A stretch of 64,000 nucleotides of DNA, taken from NCBI RefSeq assembly GCF_000775285.1, contig NZ_JJML01000006.1, positions 1 to 64,000 of the forward strand, in the 5' to 3' direction. Both the position numbers and the translations under genes were made by a program. This document shows positions 19,663-31,903 of this stretch, in pieces; positions within the stretch are counted from its first letter, which is position 1; each line of letters starts with the position of its first letter. The DNA comes from Neosynechococcus sphagnicola sy1. GTDB taxonomy: Bacteria; Cyanobacteriota; Cyanobacteriia; Neosynechococcales; Neosynechococcaceae. The notes under the pieces were generated by a model. That model was not told the origin of the DNA. It was given only the letters and a program-made list of their open reading frames with translations, and ran no database searches.

Positions 19663-20622
19663 TTACGCTGCGGCAAGCTTTTGCCGCAGCACTGCAGTGG
19701 CCAGGGAAATTGCTCCCCGTGCCGCCGGGGTTTCGGTGATCACATTTAGCATCACAAAGTCATGGATCGTCCCTAGGTAGCGCAGGGCTGTGACCGAGAC
19801 ACCTGCCTGGATCAGCTTATGGGCATAGGCTTCCCCCTCATCCCGCAGCACATCACATTCACCTGTAATCACCAGGGCAGACGGCAAGCCCGTGAGCTGT
19901 TCTATTGAAGACTTGAGAGGCGATGCCGTTGGCTGCTCCCGCACAGCCACATCCGGTGCATAGTGATGCCAAAACCACTTCATGGCTTCCCGAGACAGAA
20001 AATACCCCTCTGCAAACTCCTGATAGGAAGGTGTCTCAAAGTTGGCATCCGTTACCGGATAGAACAATACCTGGAAGCTGATGGCAGGCCCACGACGCTC
20101 CTTGGCAAGGAGGGTGATCGCAGCGGCCATATTGCCCCCCACACTATCGCCAGCAACCGCAAGGCGAGCGGCATCCACCTCAATGGCAGCACCGTTTTCT
20201 GCAATCCATTGGGTAGCGGCATAGGCTTCCTCGATGGCAACGGGGTATGGCGCTTCCGGGGAACGTGTATAGTCAACAAACACAACCGCCGCTTCAGCAC
20301 CGTTGGCAATTTCACGCATCAGGCGATCGTGGGTGTCCTTGCTACCCAGTACCCAACCACCGCCATGGAAATACATCACCACTGGCAGCCTGTCATGATT
20401 GCCCGGTGGGCGGACGATACGAATTGAGACTTCACCCTTCGGCCCCACTGGAATCACACGATCTTCAATGTCGGCGGATAGTTTGACAACATCGCCAGAC
20501 TGAGCGCCCTCTAGCACCCCACGGGCATCTTCAACCGCAAGTTCATAAATCTGCGATCCCCCTGCGCCCGCGAGGTCATCGAGGAATTTCTGGGTGGTTG
20601 GTTCAAGAATATAAGTACTCAT
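19663..20622 (-). CDS. HSL-family alpha/beta hydrolase (esterase)
   Basis: A 319-residue serine esterase/lipase of the hormone-sensitive-lipase type. It shows the oxyanion motif HGGGW (86-90), nucleophile Ser160 in GDSVGGN, the probable acid Asp257 in GECDVLRDEG and His287 in IHDF. There is no signal peptide, so it is cytoplasmic. The substrate is unknown; the family acts on short to medium acyl esters. It is oriented opposite to the gene before it. Close relatives are common in proteobacteria, so transfer is possible but not shown here. Start ATG 20622. Confidence 0.9.
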   Translation of the reverse strand: MSTYILEPTTQKFLDDLAGAGGSQIYELAVEDARGVLEGAQSGDVVKLSADIEDRVIPVGPKGEVSIRIVRPPGNHDRLPVVMYFHGGGWVLGSKDTHDRLMREIANGAEAAVVFVDYTRSPEAPYPVAIEEAYAATQWIAENGAAIEVDAARLAVAGDSVGGNMAAAITLLAKERRGPAISFQVLFYPVTDANFETPSYQEFAEGYFLSREAMKWFWHHYAPDVAVREQPTASPLKSSIEQLTGLPSALVITGECDVLRDEGEAYAHKLIQAGVSVTALRYLGTIHDFVMLNVITETPAARGAISLATAVLRQKLAAA

Positions 20623-20966
20623 TTGCTAATTCCTTTTCTAAATTGCCGTCTGATACAGTTCAATCGATACGCTGAAGCAATTGTCCAACACCGTGTCATC
20701 GCAAACCAGGTATCCCTGAACATCTGCGCCGATCTAGGATTTGATATTCTCCCACAACAACCAAGGAGACAGTTTCATCCCTACTTAAAGACCGATGCAT
20801 GGTGTCATGGCTGCAGTGCTGCAAGTGTTGTGAGAAAGATATCAGGTTGAGGTTTATCTGACTACTCGGCAGATATTGGCATCGTTCAGTTTGGTGGCAC
20901 TCATTGAGCACATCATCCACAAATAGCAATGTACTCCTGATGCTTCCCTTTCACCAGACCCTACTC
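20623..20966. other. intergenic region, no gene seen
   Basis: This 344-base spacer lies between the end of miaA and the start of the esterase, both on the minus strand. It should hold the esterase promoter. The short open frames here have no coding character, and I see no hairpin with a T-run, tRNA or repeat. Confidence 0.4.
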
Positions 20967-21899
20967 CTAGGGCGGTTGCGGCAGCCCTGGGAAAATCATA
21001 AATTCTTGAACTCGCTTATAGACTTGTTCAAAGAGAGTTGGATCGTCAGCATTAAACCAGGCAATGTTGGTGTTGGTGTGAAACCAGGTTCGTTGGCGTT
21101 TGGCAAATTGACGGGTATGAACTACAACCAATGCTTCTGCTTCTACCAGCGTTAGTTCACCAGCTAAGTATTGCTTGATTTGTCGATATCCCAAGGTATT
21201 GAGTAGGGGGAGAGTCGGGCCATATTTTTGACAAAGCATCGCTACTTCTGTAACGAACCCAGCTGCTATCATTTTCTGGGTTCGTTTTTGAATTCGCTGA
21301 TTCAAAGCGTCCATGGGAAGACAGTCTAGACCAATAAAGAGAATTGGATACGCTGGCGGGGTTTCCCCTTGCTGTTCCGAGAGGGTAACACCGGTTACAT
21401 AGTAGACCTCCAAAGCCCGCAGGGTGCGAACCTGATCATGGGGGTGAATCCGGTGGCATGATAGCGGATCAACGTTCTGAAGCAGCTCGTAGAGTTGATG
21501 TTGTCCCAAGGACTGCAACTGCGATCGCAACCCAGCATCAGGGGGAACCCGAGGAATTTTGAGTCCTTGGGTGATGGACTGAATGTAGAGTCCAGTCCCA
21601 CCGACTAACAGGGGAACTAAACCCTGTTGATGCAATTGAGCAATCAGAGTCTGGGCCTGGGTTTGATAAGTAGCTACTGTGAAGGTGTCGCGGGGATCAC
21701 AAATATCGATCAGATAGTGTGGGACTTGCTGGCGCTCTGTCTGCGAGGGCTTAGCCGTCCCAATATCAAATTCACGATAGCAGGCACGGGAATCAGCACT
21801 GAGGATGACGGTGGATAGGTGCTGGGCAATCTGGATCGCTAAACCAGTCTTACCCGTTGCGGTAGGACCACAAAGTACAATTAAGCCTGGTATATCCAT
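20967..21899 (-). CDS. miaA: tRNA dimethylallyltransferase
   Basis: A 310-residue enzyme that adds dimethylallyl to A37 of tRNAs reading UNN codons. P-loop GPTATGKTGLAIQIA lies at residues 11-25. ADSRACYREFDIGTAKP and YLIDICDP match the substrate-binding core. Further marks are LVGGTGLYIQSI, RRALEV-like RTLRALEVYY and LNTLGYRQI, and a C-terminal KRQRTWF segment. It is divergent from gyrB with 128 bases between them, which must carry both promoters. Confidence 0.95.
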   Translation of the reverse strand: MDIPGLIVLCGPTATGKTGLAIQIAQHLSTVILSADSRACYREFDIGTAKPSQTERQQVPHYLIDICDPRDTFTVATYQTQAQTLIAQLHQQGLVPLLVGGTGLYIQSITQGLKIPRVPPDAGLRSQLQSLGQHQLYELLQNVDPLSCHRIHPHDQVRTLRALEVYYVTGVTLSEQQGETPPAYPILFIGLDCLPMDALNQRIQKRTQKMIAAGFVTEVAMLCQKYGPTLPLLNTLGYRQIKQYLAGELTLVEAEALVVVHTRQFAKRQRTWFHTNTNIAWFNADDPTLFEQVYKRVQEFMIFPGLPQPP

Positions 21900-21991
21900 C
21901 CCTGTCAGAAAATTGTTTGAAACCGCTCTAGAATCGCCTAGAACCCTTTTGTGTTAAGATTTTAGTGTTTTTAAATCCCTTTGCAATTTAG

Positions 21992-23969
<1,978 letters not shown>

Positions 23970-23983
23970 GTTGCAAATGCCAT

Positions 23984-25640
23984 TCAGCGCAGCGCTGCCT
24001 CCAAGTTCAGTAACCCCAGGGGTAGGTTGGTGCTGAGGCGAAGGGGCAGATCGGGGGTTGAGAGGGATTGGGCATAGGACGGGGTGAGGAAGGGGGCATA
24101 GGCTTTGGCGTTCGGGGTTAGCTGCTGGATAAAAGCAAGACTGACCCCCCGCACCAGTTGCCGCAGGGGTTCTACAGCCATGCCCTGACGCTCCCGCACC
24201 AAATCACTCTGAGCTAGCAGTTGATTGAGATTGGGGTCACCTACGCTCAGATGGGTTCCCCCAATGGCCGTAATCAGATATTTCGGCGTTGGCAATTGGG
24301 TAAAAGGTCGCAGTTGCTGGCTGAGCGCTGGGGTGAGGGTGTCAGCGGTTCCAGCCAGGATCAGGGTGGGAGTCGCAACCTGGGTGAGTCCAGCTTTACC
24401 AAAGAGTTCCCCAATCACAGGATTCAGGGCAATGACTTGTACGACCCGTTTGTCCCGTAGATTCAAGCGTGGCTGCGGTTGGGTCAGGGGGGACGGGGGG
24501 GGCAAAATTCGTAACCGCAGCACACTGGAGCCAGTCGGCGGGTGACTTACCCAGAGGGCTGTGATTGCGACAGAACTGTTGCAGAGCCGGTAAGTCTAAG
24601 ACCGCTCCGGCCAGCATCAGGGCGGTAGTACCGCCCAGGGAATGTCCAATCACACTCACCTGATGGGTCGGGAGTTTGCCTTGGAGTATCCCCGGTTGGC
24701 GATTGAGTTTTGCCAACTCATCCAGTAGAAAGCTGATGTCTTGAGGACGGTCGATTAATTCATTGGGAGGCAGGAGCGCACTGAAGTCAGGGTGGGCGGT
24801 GACCGTTTGTAACCAATCAGCATTGCTCCCAGGATGTTCTGGAATCGCAACGGTAAACCCATGAGAGGCTAGGTGATCCGCCAGGTAGGCCAAAAAAACG
24901 CGATCGGCTCCCAAGCCATGGGAAATCACCACCAGTTGGTTTTGGGGAGTGTCACTCCAGTAGAGATCGACAGCAATGGAACGCTGGCGGCGGGGGTCGG
25001 TGAGCTTCAAGCTTTGCCGATGCACAACCTCAAGGCCAGAGGCTGCCGGGTCTAGGTTGTGGGGTAACGGGGTCATGGGTGCAGCGAGTTCCCGCTCCAG
25101 GGTGGGGCTGAGGGCTTGGGTTTGCCAGAAGGCGGGGTTGAGTTGCGACAGCAGAGCGATCGCCGCTGTGGCATTAATGGTTAAGGTCTCCGTGGGGAAC
25201 GCCTTCAGTAAGCTGAGAACATTGAGGCTCCTAGACTGCCGAGTTGCCTGGGAGAGCGCCGCTTGCCACTGGGGAAGTGTAGTGCCTGGAATCGCGTTTC
25301 CCAAGGCTTGCAACAGCGGTTGACTGCTGGACGACTGGAGTAACCTTGTCATAAATTTCTCGCTCAGCTTTGGAACCACTGGCAACTGACGGCTCAAAAG
25401 CTGACGGAATTCTAAGGTGAGGAAGGGGGCATAGGGCTGGAGGGGAGCGGAGAGTCGCCCTGTTTGAGCAAACTGCTCCAATTCAGCGATTTCAACGGAT
25501 TGCTCAAAGAAGCCAACCCGGATGGTGAGTCGTTCCGCTGCCAGACTGGGGGATGCTGCGAAACCAGAACTCAGCGCCAAAGCTAGCCCACAGAGAAATG
25601 GTTGAAAAGGGAACTGGTATGTAAAAGCAGTGGGGTTCAT
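23984..25640 (-). pseudogene. secreted alpha/beta hydrolase with DUF1400 domain, frameshifted
   Basis: From ATG 25640 a signal peptide (FLCGLALALSSGFAASPSLA) leads to ERLTIRVGFFEQSVEIAELEQFAQTG-type DUF1400 repeats (about 35-200). An alpha/beta hydrolase domain follows with VVISHGLGADR, a nucleophile elbow IGHSLGGTTA and a C-terminal GGTHLSVGD. The frame breaks at eight C on the coding strand (24495-24502). With seven C it continues PSPLTQPQPRLNLRDKRVVQ to a stop at 23984, about 551 residues. Cyanobacterial DUF1400 hydrolases are predicted extracytoplasmic lipases/dienelactone-hydrolase-like enzymes; the substrate is unknown. The frame also opens at 25748, but the signal peptide fixes the start at 25640. 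Convergent with gyrB. Confidence 0.82.
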
Positions 25641-25884
25641 GGTTAAAGGTGTATGGAAAATCAAGCTATGGGGAAAAAGATGATAGATGGGAGAGCACAG
25701 CATCCGGCAGAGGATAATACCGTGGAAATCAGGCACTTTCCAGGTCACAATGGTTTTTCATCCCTTGCAGGTGTTGGTTAAAATCCCCCGTGCCAAGTCT
25801 GCATCATCTCCTGGCATCCTCAGGGGCAGGTTGTAGATTGGGCAGGGAACGCTGACGACCGTGAAATCCTTTGAGACATAGACA

Positions 25885-26580
25885 ATGATTCAGGTTCTCA
25901 GTATCATCACCTTGGCGATCGCCCCTGGGGTGTTTTGGCTGTGGTTCTTTTATCGCCAAGACAAATTGGAGCCAGAACCCAAGTCCTTCGTTGTGTGGAC
26001 ATTTTTCCGAGGGGCGCTGGTGGTATTGCCAGTACTGGTAATCCAATTGCTCCTCCCCCTACCGGAACTGGTGGCAACCGTTGTCATTGCACCGATTACA
26101 GAGGAGTATGGCAAGTACCTAGTGGTGCGTAATGGGGTGTTTAATCATCAAGAGTTTGATGAACCCCTGGATGGGATTATCTATGCGGTTGCCGCTGCCC
26201 TGGGATTTGCTACCTTGGAAAATATCTTTTACCTACTGGATGAATATTTCACCTCCGGTACCATCCTAGAGATCTTTGTCGTCCGAGCCTTGCTTTCTGT
26301 TCCCGGCCATGCACTCGACTCCAGCTTCTGGGGATATGCCCTAGGCATCGCCAAATTTACCCCTCCTCAGAGACGGCCTGCCCTGATTCGTGGCGGTCTT
26401 GGCTTAGCGATGGGCCTGCATGGACTGTTCAATCTCTTGCTGTCGTTGAATCCGCTGGCAGCACTGGGATTATTAGTACTCATCCCCGTCAGTTGGCGGA
26501 TGGTGAATCGTCGTATTACCCGAGCGATCGCTGGTTCTCCCCACGCCCTGTCTCCCCTCAGTCGGCAAAAGCGTTCCTAG
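25885..26580 (+). CDS. PrsW-family intramembrane metalloprotease
   Basis: A 231-residue protein with about seven membrane helices and the conserved PrsW/CPBP-like motifs: APITEEYGKY (two adjacent Glu, about 70-79), ATLENIFYLL (112-121) and GHALDSSFWGYALG (about 142-155) with metal-ligand histidine. In Bacillus PrsW cleaves an anti-sigma factor. The target here is unknown and no anti-sigma gene is nearby. Start ATG 25885. Confidence 0.85.
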   Translation: MIQVLSIITLAIAPGVFWLWFFYRQDKLEPEPKSFVVWTFFRGALVVLPVLVIQLLLPLPELVATVVIAPITEEYGKYLVVRNGVFNHQEFDEPLDGIIYAVAAALGFATLENIFYLLDEYFTSGTILEIFVVRALLSVPGHALDSSFWGYALGIAKFTPPQRRPALIRGGLGLAMGLHGLFNLLLSLNPLAALGLLVLIPVSWRMVNRRITRAIAGSPHALSPLSRQKRS

Positions 26581-26612
26581 GGGGATACCCCAGTCCCAAG
26601 AAAAGCAGCCAA

Positions 26613-26642
26613 GGGCCAGAGTGGGGGTTAGGGTTAGGGGGG
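26613..26642 (+). other. possible G-quadruplex between convergent genes
   Basis: Four G-tracts (26613-26615, 26623-26627, 26631-26633, 26637-26642) separated by loops of 7, 3 and 3 bases fit the G3+N1-7 rule and include a GGGTTAGGG unit. It occupies the gap between the PrsW gene and the convergent hypothetical gene, where it could affect transcription ends. No experimental support. Confidence 0.4.
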
Positions 26643-27113
26643 TCAGCGGTCAGGCAGGGGGTCTGGATGCGATTGCAGTTCGCCCTCTTCTACAGAGGGA
26701 CGGGGATGTAACAACCGACTCCGAATGGCCGCCAGCTGATCCTGATTGGTAATAGCCTGCCGGGGGGGAGGAAGTTCCGTATTCGGCCAAGTGGGTAAGT
26801 TGTTACAGGGACAGATGAGGGATGACATCCCTCGGTTGATGATCGGCACCGGCATAGCACAACGGGCACAGGCCGAGATGTCCCAGGCGGGGGTTAATAG
26901 TTCGTAAATAGTTTCAGCCGTCCCATCCAGATAGGCATCCCGGCCTGCTGGGGTCTGGAGCTGTTGCCAACAGCGTTCAAACTGGGGGCTATAGCTGCCT
27001 TCCTGAAATACAGGCTGAGGCATTAGTGATTCCTGGCTATGGGGAAGCACTACTTTCTTGCCCAACTGAAACCAATAAGCAAGATATTCTCTAACTTGAT
27101 CAATAGATGCCAT
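26643..27113 (-). CDS. conserved-looking hypothetical protein with cysteine motif
   Basis: A 156-residue soluble protein. The middle contains CARCAMPVPI and LICPCNNLP, four cysteines in two CxxC/CxC-like pairs that could bind zinc. Before it lies a helical stretch (FERCWQQLQTPAGRDAYLDGTAETIYELLTP) and after it a proline-rich tail. I do not recognise the family and predict no enzymatic role. Start ATG 27113, with an alternative at 27023 (MPQPVF). It follows cobU on the same strand with 91 bases between them. Confidence 0.6.
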   Translation of the reverse strand: MASIDQVREYLAYWFQLGKKVVLPHSQESLMPQPVFQEGSYSPQFERCWQQLQTPAGRDAYLDGTAETIYELLTPAWDISACARCAMPVPIINRGMSSLICPCNNLPTWPNTELPPPRQAITNQDQLAAIRSRLLHPRPSVEEGELQSHPDPLPDR

Positions 27114-27204
27114 ACCTTAATATTTAATCCTTTTAAGTCTGGGTTCAGTTGGGATAAATGGCATTTTTGCCCAGATTCTCAGCTTCTTAAGAATGTCTTT
27201 GCAA

Positions 27205-27780
27205 TCAGCTCTGGTGGTGGGGTGGTAGCGGTAGGGGAGATCCCAATTGACTGAGGTTGAGAACCTGTCCCGCAGTTACCAAGTAAACCGGATCGGCGAT
27301 CGCAGCGACTTTGCGGACTAAACTTCCGAGGCGATCGCGAAATACCCGACCCAGGGGATAGGAGGGAACCAAACCCCAGCCAACCTCTTCCGCGACCAGA
27401 ATAACCATCCCCGGACACTGAGCTAAACAGGTGAGGAACGCAGTTTCGGTAGTGATCCAGGCTGACTCCTCCAGATCCAACAGGTTGGCAAGCCAGGTTC
27501 CCAGGGAGTCAATGAGTAGACAATCCTGGGCGGTCAGGGTTCGTAAGGGGTCGATCAGATGGACGGGAACCTGGAGGGTTAACCAATCCCTGGGGCGACG
27601 TTGCTGATGTTGGAGAATCCGAGCCTGCCATTCCAGATCGTCGGCAGCGATGCTAGCGGTCGCAACATAGGTCACCCCTATCCCTGACTGGGTTGCCAAG
27701 TGTTCCGCCCATTCACTCTTGCCCGATCTGCTGGGCCCGGTTACGAGTACCACCTGCCCCATGGTCTTTGCCATTGACAC
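27205..27780 (-). CDS. cobU: adenosylcobinamide kinase / guanylyltransferase
   Basis: A 191-residue P-loop enzyme of cobalamin nucleotide-loop assembly. Marks are VTGPSRSGKSEWAEHLA (about 13-29), VTYVATA, WQARILQHQQRRP, a LIDSLGTWLANLL segment and VAEEVGWGLVPSYPLGRVFRDRLG. The enzyme phosphorylates adenosylcobinamide and transfers GMP to it. The frame opens at GTG 27780; ATG 27774 or 27762 are equally plausible. It begins 3 bases after the stop of the penicillin-binding protein gene, so the two are probably co-transcribed without an obvious shared function. Confidence 0.92.
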   Translation of the reverse strand: MSMAKTMGQVVLVTGPSRSGKSEWAEHLATQSGIGVTYVATASIAADDLEWQARILQHQQRRPRDWLTLQVPVHLIDPLRTLTAQDCLLIDSLGTWLANLLDLEESAWITTETAFLTCLAQCPGMVILVAEEVGWGLVPSYPLGRVFRDRLGSLVRKVAAIADPVYLVTAGQVLNLSQLGSPLPLPPHHQS

Positions 27781-27783
27781 GGG

Positions 27784-29699
27784 TTAATTGGGACGGATGA
27801 ATTCAGAGGCGGACTGGAAATTTTCCACAGGGACTCCCTTCAATGCTTGCTGCATAAAATCGGCCCAAATGGGAGCGACAAAGCCGCCCCCCGTGGCTCC
27901 GTGCCCCAGGGGTTCATAATCGTCGTTGCCCACCCAAACAGCCGTGGCTAATTGGGGAACATAGCCAACAAACCAGATATCGCGTTCTGAGCTAGTGGTG
28001 CCCGTCTTCCCTGCGGCCGGACGGCCAATCTGGGCAGCCGTTCCAGTCCCGTTGTTAATCACATCCTGGAGCACAGAGGTGAGGGAGGCAGTGGCCCAGG
28101 GGTCTAGCACCAGTTTTAACTTCGGCGTGTGATCTAACAACACATTGCCCTCATTATCCGTCACTTGAACAATCAAGGTAGGGGGAGCATACCAGCCATT
28201 ACTGGCAAAGGTGGCGTAGGCATTCGCCATTTCCAGCGGGGTTAAATCCACCGCCCCTAGGGGCAGAGAAATCACTGGCTCAATGGGACTAGTCATGCCT
28301 AAGGTGCGGCAGACCTCAATCACTTTGCTTAAACCCACTGCCTGACCCAGACGAATCGCTGGAATGTTGCGGGATTGTGCTAGGGCTTGGCGAATACTCA
28401 TACTCCCGTAAAAAGAGCCGTCGTAATTCTTGGGAGTATAGAGTTCATTGCCATCGGGATAGCTGACGGGAGAATCCTCAATGCCCGAGTCCGGTGTATA
28501 CCGACCAGAAGCAAAGGCCGTGTAATAGACAAAGGGTTTAAAGGCTGAACCGGGCTGACGGAGGGCTTGGGTTACCCGATTGTACTGACTCTTGGTGTAG
28601 TTAACACCGCCCACCATTGCCTTAATAAAGTGGGTGCGGGGATCAACGGCAACCAGTGCCATCTGATCGGCGTACAGTCCCTGGTTACGGAGGCTTGCAT
28701 AGCCACGGTTGACCGTCTCGGTTGCCAGCTTCTGGAGCTTCAAATCCACCGTGGTCTGAACTCGCATTCCCCCTTTCTGCACCGCCGCTTGACCGAATCG
28801 TTGGATTAGCTCCTGGGTAACAGCATCGGTGATGTAAGGTGCCTGACTCTGTTTGAAGGAGGTAATTTTGCCAAACTTCAACGGTTCTTGTAGCGCTGCT
28901 TGTGCCTGAGCGGCGGTAATCCAGTTCAATTCTCGCATCCGGTGAAGCACCAGTGCTTGCCGTTGCTTCGCCAATTGGGGATTGACGAAGGGACTGAAAT
29001 CTTCGGGAGCCTGAACTAATCCTGCCATCAACGCCGCTTCTGCCAGAGTTAAGTTGGCAGCTGGTTTGCTGAAATAACTCTGAGCGGCGGTTTCGACCCC
29101 ATAGGTGTTGTGCCCCCAGTACACCTGGTTCAGATACATTTCTAAAATTTCATTTTTGCTGAAAATTTGCTCCAAGCGCAGGGAAAGCACTGCCTCGGCC
29201 ACTTTGCGGCTAAAGGTTCGCTTTGGCGTCAGGAACAAATTTTTGATCAGCTGCATAGTAAGGGTTGAGCCTCCCTCCATGGTCTCACCATGCTCAAGGT
29301 TGACCAGTAAGGCACGGGCAATGCCCCCAGGATTGACGCCGGGATGGTAGTAAAAATAGCTATCCTCAATGGCGAGAACGGCGCGTTTGAGATTGGGAGC
29401 AATGTGATTCAGGTGCACCACTTCCCGGTTGGCTTCGCCGTGAATGCTGCTGAGATGTTGGCCGTTGATGTCAAAAATGTACGTGGTCTGGGTGGGAACA
29501 TAGTTACGCAACACCCGCACATCCGGTAGGTTACGGAAGCTGACTGCCAAACCGACTAAACTACCTGCGATCGCAGCACTGGAGAGCAGCACCAACGTCA
29601 ACAGGGTTTTACCCGCAATCTGACAAACGGAGCCAATAAATTCGGGAATCGGGGCGGGGGGGCGGCCTTTTGCCGCAAAGTCTTGGATGACAAATTCAC
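27784..29699 (-). CDS. class A penicillin-binding protein (transglycosylase/transpeptidase), probable N-terminal frameshift
   Basis: A bifunctional peptidoglycan synthase. One TM helix precedes the GT51 glycosyltransferase domain (AVLAIEDSYFYYHPGVN with catalytic Glu, GGSTLTMQLIKNLFL, VYWGHNTYGVETAA). The transpeptidase domain follows with SxxK in RQPGSAFKPFV, SRN and KTGTT. The long frame opens only at TTG 29601, inside the TM region. Translating upstream, GTG 29699 in another frame gives a basic cytoplasmic start (NLSSKTLRQKA) typical of cyanobacterial PBP1. The two frames join if the seven C at 29656-29662 were eight. The rest, about 605 residues, is intact. Located in the plasma membrane. 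Confidence 0.88.
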
Positions 29700-29924
29700 G
29701 TCCTCACTCCAACAGGGACAATAACAGACTTGGCAGCCCGAATGCCAACAATCTTCAGGCTCACCGTCTCACTTAAAATTATAAGGAAGGGGTTTGGGTG
29801 TCATAGGTTACAACTACCATAACTCCGAGTGTCATCGCGCCTGCCAGCACTCCCGCCTTCGTGTAGGCTGTTGGAAGAGTCTCACAAACTAGATTAGACG
29901 TTTATTAAGACCATTGATTTAGGT

Positions 29925-31142
29925 ATGGTTACAGAGCACTTGCCGGTTGATCCTCCCGAATTGTCCTGGCTGTTTCGGGGGGTGAGTGAAATTTTCCCCC
30001 AGCAACTGGCATCACTCGACCCCGGTGAAAATCTTGTCCAGCAACTCCGCCAGTGCGATCGCCCCCTACGGGTGAAACTGGGGATTGACCCCACGGGAGC
30101 CGACCTGCATCTGGGGCATAGCATTCCGGTCCGTAAACTGCGGGCATTTCAAGATGCCGGACATCAGGCCGTGCTGATCATTGGGGATTTCACAGCTCGG
30201 ATTGGTGACCCGACGGGTAAATCAGAGGTTCGTCGCCAGTTGAGCGAGGATGAAGTGGCTGAGAATGCCCAAACCTACCTCGATCAGGTGCGATCGATTC
30301 TGGATTTTGAGACCCCCGGACGCCTAGAGATTCGCTATAACTCGGAATGGCTCTCCCAGATGGATCTGGGCAAAACGCTCGGGTTGCTCTCGACCATGAC
30401 CGTGGGACAGATGTTAGCCAAGGAAGGCTTTGCCGAACGCTATAAAAAAGAGACTCCGATTTTTCTTCATGAGTTCCTCTATCCACTGATGCAGGGGTAC
30501 GACTCTGTGGCCGTGGCGGCGGATGTGGAATTGGGGGGTACCGATCAGAAATTTAATATTGCCGTCGGGCGAGATTTGCAGCGACAGTTTGGACAGCGGC
30601 CTCAGTTTGGAGTGTTGCTGCCAATCCTGATTGGCACCGATGGGGTGCAGAAAATGTCCAAGTCATTAGGGAATTATGTGGGGTTGGCGGAGCACCCCAG
30701 CGATCAATATCAAAAACTCCAAAAAGTCCCCGATCATCTGCTGGAGTCATACTTTGAGCTGCTGACGGATCTGCCCCTGGATGCCTTGCCGACGAATCCC
30801 CGCGATCGCCAGGGTCTGCTGGCATTTGCGGTAGTACGTCAATCCCATGGTGAGGCTGCTGCCCAAGCGGCTCAAGTGGCTGCACAGTCTGCGGGACAAG
30901 CGGGAAGCGTGCCAGAATTTTCCCTGGCAACCGTTCAATTCCCGGCTAAATTATTTTATCTGTTGAGTGCCAGCAGTTTGTGTAAAACCAGCTCCGAGGC
31001 TCGCCGCCAATTGCAAGCAGGGGCAGTCAAGCTCGAAGGACAGCGACTGGATCACGTGGATCAAATTTTTCAGACCCCTGACGATCTCTACGGCAAAGTG
31101 CTGCAATTAGGTAAAAGCAAATTTACCCGCTTTATCCCTTAA
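29925..31142 (+). CDS. tyrS: tyrosyl-tRNA synthetase
   Basis: A 405-residue class I synthetase charging tRNA-Tyr. The HIGH-like motif is HLGH in [15 protein letters not shown] (about 59-73), the KMSKS loop is [10 protein letters not shown] (about 243-252), and a C-terminal S4-type RNA-binding domain ends with [16 protein letters not shown]. Length and architecture fit the TyrRS beta/TyrZ-like clade. It probably forms an operon with pyrF, which starts 36 bases later. Confidence 0.96.
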   Translation: MVTEHLPVDPPELSWLFRGVSEIFPQQLASLDPGENLVQQLRQCDRPLRVKLGIDPTGADLHLGHSIPVRKLRAFQDAGHQAVLIIGDFTARIGDPTGKSEVRRQLSEDEVAENAQTYLDQVRSILDFETPGRLEIRYNSEWLSQMDLGKTLGLLSTMTVGQMLAKEGFAERYKKETPIFLHEFLYPLMQGYDSVAVAADVELGGTDQKFNIAVGRDLQRQFGQRPQFGVLLPILIGTDGVQKMSKSLGNYVGLAEHPSDQYQKLQKVPDHLLESYFELLTDLPLDALPTNPRDRQGLLAFAVVRQSHGEAAAQAAQVAAQSAGQAGSVPEFSLATVQFPAKLFYLLSASSLCKTSSEARRQLQAGAVKLEGQRLDHVDQIFQTPDDLYGKVLQLGKSKFTRFIP

Positions 31143-31178
31143 TCCACTCTGACTACTGCTGTGATTTCCCCTGCCAAC

Positions 31179-31889
31179 ATGATGTCAGTCGCCGACCGAA
31201 TTATTGTGCCGTTGGATGTACCGAGCACTGCTCAAGCGATCGCCCTGATGGAGCAGTTGCCCCAGGTAAGCTTTTGGAAGGTGGGGCTGGAGCTATTTGT
31301 CCACAGTGGGGGAGAAATTCTCACCTTGCTGAAGTCCCGACAGAAACGCGTGTTTCTTGACCTGAAATTCCACGATATTCCCAATACGGTGGCCGCCGCC
31401 TGCCGCAGCGTCGCTGGCTGGGAAGTGGATTTGCTCACCATTCATGCCACTGTGGGTAAAACAGGGTTGAAGGCGGCCCACACTGCCCTGCAAGCTCAGT
31501 CGCCTAAAACGCAGCTAATTGCAGTCACCCTCCTGACCAGCATCTCAGCACGACAGTTGGCCTTGGAGCTGAAAGTTCCCTTAGAACTGCCAGAATATAC
31601 CCTCCAAATGGCACTTCTAGCTCAGGAGAGTGGATTGTCGGGGGTTGTGTGTTCCCCCCAGGAAGTCGCCACCCTCCGGCGGGTTTGTGGCGAGGATTTA
31701 CTGCTGGTGTGTCCAGGGGTGCGTCCCACTTGGGCCGATGCAGGGGATCAAAAACGCACCCTAACCCCCGTAGAGGCGGTGACCGCCGGAGCGGATTATT
31801 TGGTGATGGGTCGTCCGATTACGGCGACATCCGACCCTGGTACTGCCTTTGAGCGGATTTGTGAGGAACTGACGGCAATCCAATCATAG
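31179..31889 (+). CDS. pyrF: orotidine 5'-phosphate decarboxylase
   Basis: A 236-residue TIM-barrel enzyme that makes UMP from OMP, the last step of pyrimidine synthesis. It shows [20 protein letters not shown], the catalytic [11 protein letters not shown] (Asp-Lys-Asp array), TIHATVG, and [15 protein letters not shown] with [12 protein letters not shown] at the phosphate site. The frame is open from GTG 31161, but ATG 31179 matches family starts. Convergent with the permease gene, 14 bases away. Confidence 0.95.
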   Translation: MMSVADRIIVPLDVPSTAQAIALMEQLPQVSFWKVGLELFVHSGGEILTLLKSRQKRVFLDLKFHDIPNTVAAACRSVAGWEVDLLTIHATVGKTGLKAAHTALQAQSPKTQLIAVTLLTSISARQLALELKVPLELPEYTLQMALLAQESGLSGVVCSPQEVATLRRVCGEDLLLVCPGVRPTWADAGDQKRTLTPVEAVTAGADYLVMGRPITATSDPGTAFERICEELTAIQS

Positions 31890-31903
31890 GCAAGAGCCGC
31901 TGA

